DNA from: JAEXNA01 sp041676625
Lineage (GTDB): Bacteria > Vulcanimicrobiota > Xenobia > Xenobiales > JADMJV01
Assembly (NCBI GenBank): GCA_041676625.1
Contig: JBAYRN010000003.1
Location: 38,671-102,670, forward strand
Direction: 5' to 3'
DNA: 64,000 nt
The notes under the pieces are model-generated. The model was not told where the DNA came from and ran no database searches. It saw only the letters and a program-made list of their open reading frames with translations. Below, in pieces: positions 57,468 to 64,000 of this stretch. Made by a program: the position numbers and the translations under genes. The stretch's first letter is position 1. Every line of letters begins with the position of its first letter.

Positions 57468-59393
57468 TTGAGCAAAGTTGAAACCAAAGAATTTCAGGCC
57501 GAGGCCAAACAGCTCCTGGAGCTGATGATCCATTCGGTCTACAGTGAAAAGGACGTGTTCTTGCGGGAGCTCGTCTCTAATGCTTCCGACGCGCTGGATA
57601 AACTGCGCCTGGAGTCGTTGCTGAACAAAGAGGCCGAAGTCGACACCACCGACCTTCACGTCTTCCTGGAAGTTGACAAAGAAAAGCGCACCCTCACCAT
57701 TCAAGATAACGGAGTGGGGATGAGCAAGGACGAGGTGGTCCACCTGATCGGCACCATCGCCAAGTCAGGCACCAAAGAGTTTCTGCAGTCCCTGGAACAG
57801 AATAAGGAAAAGAAAGATTCCGAACAGTTGATCGGTCAGTTCGGTGTGGGCTTTTACTCCGCCTTTATGGTGGCCGATAAGGTTGAACTTCTGACCCGCC
57901 GAGTGGGTGCTGATGCGGCGGTTTTCTGGAGTTCGGAGGGCGACGGGACCTACTCCATCGGAGAGGGTGATATGGAGGGACACGGAACCCGAATCACCCT
58001 CTTCTTGAAAGAGGTTGACGAAGACGACGGGCTGCACGACTACACCGATGCTTTTAAAGTCAAGCAATTAGTGAAGCGCTACTCGGACTTCATCTCTTAC
58101 CCTATCCGGATGGAGATGGAGACCACCAAGTACATCGAGGACAAGCCTGTCAAGGAGCAGGAAGTTCAGACCCTGAACAGTCAGAAGGCTCTTTGGGTCA
58201 GAGCCCAGGACGAGGTTGAGCAGGACGAGTACGATGGTTTTTACCGTCACATCGCCCACGACTGGAACGCTCCCTGGAAGACCGTGGCTTTCAAGGCGGA
58301 AGGCACCTTTGAGTATTACAGCCTGCTCTTTTTGCCGGAGAGAGCCCCCATGGACCTGTTTCATCCTGAGGGGCACCACGGCTTGCAGCTGTACGTCAAA
58401 CGGGTCTTCATCATGGACGATTGCAAGGAACTCATCCCGGCCTACCTGCGCTTCGTGAAAGGCGTGGTGGACGCAAGCGACCTATCGCTCAACGTGTCGC
58501 GCGAGATCTTGCAGAAGGACCGTCAGATCCAGTTGATCCGCAAGCGCCTGGTGCGGAAAGTCCTGGATACCCTCAAGGAGACCCTGGAAGGCGACCGTGA
58601 TGAGTATCGCAAGTTCTGGTTGGAGTTCGGACGTGTGGTCAAAGAGGGCATTTATCACGATGCCAAGATGCGGGACAAGATTCTAGAGCTCTCTTTGTTT
58701 CGCTCCACCAGGACCGAAAAAGACCAGTTCATCACCCTGGACGAGTACATCGAGCGAATGACCGAAGGTCAGGAAACCATCTACTACCTGACCGGAGACG
58801 CTCGGGAGTCTCTGGCTCAGTCTCCCCACCTGGAGGCCTTCAAGAAAGAAGGGATCGAGGTCTTGCTCCTCACCGATTCGGTTGACGAGGTTTGGATTTC
58901 CGCGGTGGGAGAGTATTCGGAGAAGAAGTTCGTGAGCGCCGCCGAGGCTGGCCTTGAGATCGGAAGCGAAGAGTCTCGCAAAGCCGCCGACGAAGAGAAG
59001 AAAAAATCCGAGAAGGAACTGGCTACCTTCATCTCCTGGCTGCAAAGTAAACTCGACGCCAATGTGAAGGAGGTTAAGGTCTCTACCCGCCTGGTGGATT
59101 CCCCGGCCTGCCTGGTGGCAGACCCCGGAGACATGAGTGCCAATCTGGAGCGATTGATGAAAGCCATGGGTCAGGAGGTACCGGTGACCAAGCGGATCCT
59201 AGAGATCAACACCTCCCACCCTCTGGTCACTCACCTGGCCAGTCGCTACGAGAAAGACAAGGACACCGAAGAGTTGGCCGGCACGGCGCAGATGCTCTAC
59301 CAACTCTCGCTGCTGGCTGAAGGAGGCGAACTGGAAGACCCCGCCGGCTTCGCCAAACAGGTGGCGGGCGTGCTCGGACAGAGCCTGGCCTAG
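57468..59393 (+). CDS. htpG: molecular chaperone HtpG (Hsp90)
   Basis: This 641-residue protein is bacterial Hsp90, a dimeric ATP-dependent chaperone in the cytoplasm. It has the ATP-binding motifs [17 protein letters not shown] near residue 30, [11 protein letters not shown] near 85, and [18 protein letters not shown] near 125. The middle and C-terminal dimer domains are complete to the end. The TTG start has TAGGAGAA upstream. A strong hairpin terminator follows, so it is a single-gene unit. Confidence 0.97.
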
Positions 59394-59407
59394 GAACTCT
59401 CGGAGGA

Positions 59408-59442
59408 AAAGGGCCGGTATCGCCTTGGCGGACCGGCCCTTT
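59408..59442 (+). terminator. rho-independent terminator after htpG
   Basis: AAAGGGCCGGT at 59408-59418 pairs with ACCGGCCCTTT at 59432-59442 around a short inner stem, followed by a T-containing tail. It directly follows the htpG stop. Confidence 0.75.
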
Positions 59443-59523
59443 GTCTTTGGGCGCGGGAGATCGTCTCGTTGGCTACGAAGTAGGGCCTGTGCAGCGGCAC
59501 ATTCAGGAGAGAAATTCGACGAA

Positions 59524-61959
59524 GTGAAGTGGGGTCTAGGAGTTTTGTGTCTGATCGGTGCGGCTGCGGCAGCACCGGTCCCCACTGATCACATCGTAGG
59601 CGCCATCCTGTTGTGCGCCACCTTGTTGCTCAGCACGCGGGCCGTCGAGACCCCCGGTGGCTTTCTTTTTTCTTCCTTTCCGATCCCGATTCTGGTGGCG
59701 GCCGCCCTGCCCTCGGTGGGTCCCTGGTGGGCACTGGTTGCGTTGATCCTGGAGACCGCTCTGAGTGTAGGGCGAAAGCTCGAAAATCGAAGTGAGTTTT
59801 TCTTTCGCTGCGCGCTGGCGGTGGCGGGATGTTCTGGAACCCTGCTGTTTACCAGGTCGTACTTCGAAGGTCAGGCGGATTGGGGCCTGGACCTGCGGGG
59901 CTTGTCGGCTTATCTCTTAGGAGCGGTACTGTTTTCGGTGAGTCGACGCTCCCAACTCCCGGCCGGCAAGGCAGAAGATCCCGAGGATCGTCTACTCCGG
60001 TTGCGCTCTGAGGCGGCCTTGCGACCTCTCCGGGTGGGCCAGATTTTTGCCGGGTTTTTCCCTTTTTACCTGGCTCAGTTGGGAAGCTGGCCGGTTCTGC
60101 TGCTGTTTCTTCCTCTGTTGGCCCTGTTTGAGCTCTCGGCTGAGAATATCGTTTTTCGGGTCAAGGCGGAGCTGGCTGAGAAGGCTCTGCAGGAAGTGGC
60201 AGAGACCAGAGCTGAGCGACTCGAAACCCGCCGAGCTTTGGACCAGAGCGATCAGGAAAAGAGACTTCTCGAACAGCTAACCCGGGCCTTGAGAGACATC
60301 AAGAGTGAGAAAGAAGGGGTAGCTCGCTTGATCAGCTTCGTCAATGACTTGCTTCCAGATGCGGCCGTGGCCTTCTTTCCTCTGGTCTCCCGAGACGATC
60401 GGATGACCCTGGATCGTCCGGTCGGGGGGCGGGGACTACAGGCTTCGGCTTTAGCCAGTCTGGCTTCCCTGGCCCGAACCGCCAGTCGCGACGGTCGCCT
60501 GATCCACCGCAGTCGGCCCACCGAGAAGATCTACGTGCTGGCCGCTCCGGTTATCGATTACGGCGTTTTCTGCGCGCTCCGGGAAGACGACCCTTACACC
60601 GAGACCGAGGCTCATATTTTTGAACAGATTTGCCGTCGAGGGAGAGACCTGCTGGCGGCCGCCAAGCAGCGGGAAACGGAGCACGGAAAGCAACTCAAAC
60701 TCATGTCCCAGGTAGAACTCCTGGACGTTTTGAGTCGGACCGGACGTCAGCTTTTCGATGCTCGAAACCGCAACGAGATCCTACAACAGTTTATCGTGGG
60801 TCTGGGGCGCATGGTTCCCCACAGTTTCGGGCTCTTGCGTTGCCGAGACTGGGTCGTGCACTGGGACTCCGAGTTCAAGCCTCGTCATGCTGCCCCGGAT
60901 TCTTACGAAGGCAGGCTGGCAACCAATCTCCGGCTGCCCTCCGACAGTGACCTCTCAGCCCGCTATCTCTCCAATAAGTTTTTCCAGGAACATCACACCT
61001 ACCACTTTCATTCCGGCCTTCTGCTGGCCATTCCGTTCGAAGGACAGCGGACCGAGGAGTTTGTTCTGCTCGGCTCCGAGAGCCCCATCGGCTATGGCCA
61101 GGAACACCGGGATCTCATCTCCACTCTGGTGGGACAGATGGTCTCGGCTCTTCTCAAGTTAGAACGTCTGGAAGCACTGCAGCGCGCTCTGGAGGAGTTG
61201 GCCGAGAAGCAGAATCAGCTGATCCAGTCCAGCAAGATGACGGCCCTGGGCACCATGGTGGCCGGGGTGGCTCACGAGATCAACACCCCGCTGGGGGCCA
61301 TCGCCCTCTCGGTGGAAGCGGCGCAGATGCAGATCAAGAAGAAGCCGGAGCAGGCCCGGAGTAAGCTGGGAGTGGCTCTGGAGGCAGCCGAGAAGATCCG
61401 CAAGTTGGTGGACAGGCTACTGGTCTTTAGCCGCAAAAGTGGCAATCAGCACAGCGCGGGCATGGCCACTTCAGACCATCGAGAGAAGGTCTGCCTGGCC
61501 GATGTGCTTCAGGAAGCACAGGCTCTGACCATCGCGGAATTGCGGCAGCGAGGGGTACCCCTTGCTGTCAATTCAAAGGCCAAGATCTACGTTCAGGGGA
61601 CCCAATCGGAACTGACTCAGGTCATCATGAATCTCATCCTGAACGCTGCTGCGGCTACCGTGGATAAGCATCCGGATGGGGAGAGGCCGGCGGTTTCGAT
61701 CAGTTGTGGGTTTACCCAAACGGAGGAGGGGAGGCGGGCCTTTCTCTCGGTTTCCGACTGCGGTACCGGGATGGATGAGGAGACGGTGAACCGGATCTTC
61801 GAGCCGTTTTTTACCACCAAGCCGGTGGGGGTCGGAACCGGCTTGGGGCTCTCCATCGCCCACGAGATCGTGGCCGCCCACGGAGGCCGGATCAAGGTCG
61901 ATTCCAAGCCCGGCCGGGGCACCACCTTTTTTCTCTACATCCCAGAGCTTAACCGATGA
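59524..61959 (+). CDS. membrane sensor histidine kinase with GAF-like region
   Basis: This 811-residue protein has about six to seven N-terminal hydrophobic helices (residues 1-220), a coiled-coil segment near 225-280, a GAF-like sensor region (about 290-560), and a kinase core: phospho-acceptor GVAHEINTPLGAIALSVE near residue 580, NLILNAAA near 704, SDCGTGMDEE near 742, and FEPFFTTKPVGVGTGLGLSIA near 760-780. No receiver or partner regulator is adjacent. The GTG at 59524 is taken; the longer frame back to 59425 runs through the htpG terminator. It overlaps the convergent BTAD gene by 11 bases. Confidence 0.85.
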   Translation: MKWGLGVLCLIGAAAAAPVPTDHIVGAILLCATLLLSTRAVETPGGFLFSSFPIPILVAAALPSVGPWWALVALILETALSVGRKLENRSEFFFRCALAVAGCSGTLLFTRSYFEGQADWGLDLRGLSAYLLGAVLFSVSRRSQLPAGKAEDPEDRLLRLRSEAALRPLRVGQIFAGFFPFYLAQLGSWPVLLLFLPLLALFELSAENIVFRVKAELAEKALQEVAETRAERLETRRALDQSDQEKRLLEQLTRALRDIKSEKEGVARLISFVNDLLPDAAVAFFPLVSRDDRMTLDRPVGGRGLQASALASLASLARTASRDGRLIHRSRPTEKIYVLAAPVIDYGVFCALREDDPYTETEAHIFEQICRRGRDLLAAAKQRETEHGKQLKLMSQVELLDVLSRTGRQLFDARNRNEILQQFIVGLGRMVPHSFGLLRCRDWVVHWDSEFKPRHAAPDSYEGRLATNLRLPSDSDLSARYLSNKFFQEHHTYHFHSGLLLAIPFEGQRTEEFVLLGSESPIGYGQEHRDLISTLVGQMVSALLKLERLEALQRALEELAEKQNQLIQSSKMTALGTMVAGVAHEINTPLGAIALSVEAAQMQIKKKPEQARSKLGVALEAAEKIRKLVDRLLVFSRKSGNQHSAGMATSDHREKVCLADVLQEAQALTIAELRQRGVPLAVNSKAKIYVQGTQSELTQVIMNLILNAAAATVDKHPDGERPAVSISCGFTQTEEGRRAFLSVSDCGTGMDEETVNRIFEPFFTTKPVGVGTGLGLSIAHEIVAAHGGRIKVDSKPGRGTTFFLYIPELNR

Positions 61960-64000
61960 GCGCCCCGGTACCGCCGGGCGCCCCCAGGCGAGCGCGGTAC
62001 AGCAGTTCGATCAATTCTGTATTCGGTTCCAGGGCGAAGTCCACTCGGAGGCTCTTTTCCACCCGTTGAAACATCTCCACCGCCTTCTCCGGTTGAGAGG
62101 ATTCGGTCAACGCTTTCATGCCGATGGCAGCCGCATCCTGGCGACACGGATCCAGGCCCAGGGCCTGGTCAACGGCTTCGTTGGACTCCTTGTACTCTTT
62201 GGCTTCCAGGGCCAGGACCGCCAGACGCACCAGGGCGTCCACGACCTGCCGCTCTAAACTCTCGCGATAGCGAACCGCCCAGTCCATGTAGCACCCTTCT
62301 AAATAGGGGCCGCGGTAGAGCCTGGTCAGGCGGCGATAGAGCGGTCTTGCCTGGGGGGCTTTCCCCTCTTTCTCCAACTTCTGAGCCTTGGCCAGGAGTC
62401 TTACAAACTCTTCCAGGTCATGCCAGCGGGGAGTCTCCGGATGCAGACGGAGGGTCTCTCCCTGTCTTTCCAGGACCTCGAAATCACTGTTTGATTCGGT
62501 CTCACCCCGCAAGCAACGACGGACAATGGAGGTAGCCCAGTAGACGTTCTTTCGACCCTTTTCGGCATTCTTCGGCCAGAACAGGTCACGCACGGTCTCT
62601 TCAGGAACGGCGCGACCCCAGCGAGCAGCCAAAAAGGCAAAGAAAAACTTGGCCTTTTGAGTCTTCCACATGTTGCCGGAGACCTCTTCTTCACCCACCG
62701 AGACTTCCAACACCCCGAACGAGCGAACTCGAATGACCGACCCCTGATCTTGAGCCTCTTCCATGCGATCGCGCAACGACGCAGCCCGGTCGGCCACCGC
62801 CTGGCGCTCGTCGGACACCAGCAGCTTGATCAGCTCTTCGGGGGCGTTGCGGGCGCCCAGCCTGATGGCTTCAGCCAGGTGGACCGAACTCTCTTCATCA
62901 AACTTGCCGTCCTGAAACGCGGAAGTGAGAGGATGGCCGAAGCGATCCACCAACTGACCCAGCAACGGATACAGCTCGTCGATGTTGGAATCGGGCAGCG
63001 ATTTGAACAGAATCGGCAATATCCAGGGAGCATTGTGGCGCATCTCCTGGTGTTCTTCGGGACTGGATAGGGCGCGCACCAGACGAGGGAAGCGGCTGTC
63101 CGGAAACTTTACTCCCAGGGATACCAGGGGGATGGCAGCCCGGGCAAGCGCCCCTTCGAGACCTAATTTTTCCAGGCTCCGGGCTGCCCCCATCAGAAAC
63201 TCCCTGGCCCCTTCGTCCTTGCTTCGAAAAAGGATATGACCTGCTTCCAGGGCGGTGAGGGCTGCGGTGACGGGACCCAGCCGGGCCGCCTCCCGACAAG
63301 CTTCCCGCAGACTCTCGCTGTGGTTTCCTTCGGGATGGGAGCGGGCGATGGCCAGACGGGACTCCAGCGACTCTCGGGTTCCGGGATGGCGCTCGATGAT
63401 GGTCTTGTAGGCTCGGGTCGCTTCGTTCTTGTCTCCCGCTCGCTCCAGGGTCTTGGCCAGAGCAAACAGGGTTCTCTCTCGCTGGTCTCGCTCTCGGGGA
63501 GAGAGGGCGGCCGCGGTGGCCGGCTGATCTCCCTTGAAGCTTTTCAAGTAAACCTCGATGAGTTCGGGGTCCACGTGAGGGGATTCGTTGGAGAGTTCCT
63601 CGACGCTGGATTTGTGCTTGGCCAGATTGGGGAGTGACCACAGCGAAGCGGCGTCGCTCTCGCAACGCACCGTGGTCAGAATGAGAGCGGCTAGACGCGC
63701 CTCCAATGGAGGCTGCGGGTTACTATCGTAGGGCTCTTCATGAAAAGCGACCACCGAGCGGAAGGTGGCCAACTGCTCCGGGGGGCCAGTCCATCGCTCC
63801 AGATCGAGCTCTGCTCCCACGCACAGCAGAAAGCCGCAGGCTGCGGCGATCTCCCGCCGCATGGCCGCCACGATTCCGACTTCTTTCCCCAGGGTATCGG
63901 AAAGCTCGGTCACCCGCTTGAAACTGCCTGCCGGAACTTTTCGTCGGGGACGATCGAGCCCGCTCAGACACTCCAGCAACAGGGTCACGGAATCGGTTCC
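61949..64000 (-). CDS. BTAD-type transcriptional activator domain protein (5' end cut by window)
   Basis: This minus-strand protein runs off the right edge, so its N-terminus is missing; about 680 residues are visible. The first 400 visible residues are helical repeats, perhaps TPR-like (ALAKTLERAGDKNEATRAYKTIIERHP). A DNA-binding winged helix follows (IRVRSFGVLEVSVGEEEVSGNMWKTQKAKFFFAFLAA, about 420-510), then a bacterial transcriptional activator (BTAD) domain (LLAKAQKLEKEGKAPQARPLYRRLTRLYRGPYLEG; then EAVDQALGLDPCRQDAA). This is the SARP/AfsR-like arrangement, usually with the winged helix first. Its targets are unknown. Confidence 0.8.
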   Translation of the reverse strand, partial: GTDSVTLLLECLSGLDRPRRKVPAGSFKRVTELSDTLGKEVGIVAAMRREIAAACGFLLCVGAELDLERWTGPPEQLATFRSVVAFHEEPYDSNPQPPLEARLAALILTTVRCESDAASLWSLPNLAKHKSSVEELSNESPHVDPELIEVYLKSFKGDQPATAAALSPRERDQRERTLFALAKTLERAGDKNEATRAYKTIIERHPGTRESLESRLAIARSHPEGNHSESLREACREAARLGPVTAALTALEAGHILFRSKDEGAREFLMGAARSLEKLGLEGALARAAIPLVSLGVKFPDSRFPRLVRALSSPEEHQEMRHNAPWILPILFKSLPDSNIDELYPLLGQLVDRFGHPLTSAFQDGKFDEESSVHLAEAIRLGARNAPEELIKLLVSDERQAVADRAASLRDRMEEAQDQGSVIRVRSFGVLEVSVGEEEVSGNMWKTQKAKFFFAFLAARWGRAVPEETVRDLFWPKNAEKGRKNVYWATSIVRRCLRGETESNSDFEVLERQGETLRLHPETPRWHDLEEFVRLLAKAQKLEKEGKAPQARPLYRRLTRLYRGPYLEGCYMDWAVRYRESLERQVVDALVRLAVLALEAKEYKESNEAVDQALGLDPCRQDAAAIGMKALTESSQPEKAVEMFQRVEKSLRVDFALEPNTELIELLYRARLGAPGGTGALIG

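Overview
The window is a densely packed, GC-rich (roughly 60% by eye) bacterial chromosome segment with about 60 protein genes. I saw no tRNA, rRNA, insertion sequence, prophage or CRISPR array, and no gene-free stretch longer than about 300 bases. The longest gap is about 205 bp at 16636-16840, AT-rich, ahead of the XRE regulator. Apolipoprotein N-acyltransferase and an MCE/MlaD lipid-transport protein indicate a Gram-negative (diderm) cell. Tryptophan 2,3-dioxygenase points to aerobic metabolism, and an F420-type luciferase-like oxidoreductase suggests a deazaflavin cofactor. TTG and GTG starts are very common, and neighbouring genes often overlap as TTGA, GTGA or ATGA. The mix of SpoIID-like, CarD-like, HD-GYP, BTAD, Uma2 and FHA-kinase genes suggests a little-studied, deep-branching phylum. 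I cannot name it from sequence alone.

Layout. 1-3 kb: two tandem NIS siderophore synthetases, the first cut by the window edge. 3-5 kb: an exported SpoIID-like protein and a small holin-family membrane protein. 5.4-8.4 kb (minus): a riboflavin operon (ribE, ribBA, ribH) ending in a hexapeptide acyltransferase. 8.5-13.3 kb: lnt, a CarD-like regulator, a kinase/HD-GYP hybrid and a zinc-ribbon membrane protein. 13.3-14.5 kb (minus): a three-gene unknown operon headed by a ribbon-helix-helix-like protein. 14.5-17.2 kb: rpmE with a striking leader hairpin, a methyltransferase, an N-formylglutamate amidohydrolase and an XRE regulator. 17.2-21.2 kb: gatB, a MoeA-binding-protein fusion and moaC. 21.2-27.2 kb: YjbQ, a relic aspartokinase-LysA fusion, a UbiD decarboxylase and an exported VWA protein.

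27.3-30.8 kb: a membrane glycosyltransferase-like protein with a TPR tail, a MerR-Crp hybrid regulator and a ferredoxin. 30.8-36.6 kb: ileS, an NlpC/P60-like protein, an FHA Ser/Thr kinase and a CDP-alcohol phosphatidyltransferase in close succession. 36.6-44.9 kb: nadE, a second CarD-like protein, tryptophan dioxygenase, tlyA-mlaD, an ankyrin/HD-GYP protein with an unexpected docking-like N-terminus, and a cyanophycinase-like peptidase. 45-54.4 kb: a lower-GC membrane gene, Uma2, a radical SAM protein, mdh, a degenerate transcarbamylase with an HD phosphohydrolase, an LLM oxidoreductase and an adenosine-deaminase relative. 54.4-64 kb: a LOG-family protein with a miniature histidine kinase and a flavin reductase, htpG, a large membrane histidine kinase and a BTAD regulator cut by the right edge.

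Most genes are housekeeping or cofactor functions (riboflavin, molybdopterin, NAD, lysine, iron uptake), interleaved with signalling proteins of unusual architecture. The best candidates for something undescribed are the docking-ankyrin-HD-GYP protein, the MerR-Crp hybrid with an inverted repeat at its start codon, the two-component/HD-GYP hybrid with degenerate catalytic sites, the degenerate transcarbamylase, the relic aspartokinase-LysA fusion and the ribbon-helix-helix operon facing the rpmE leader.
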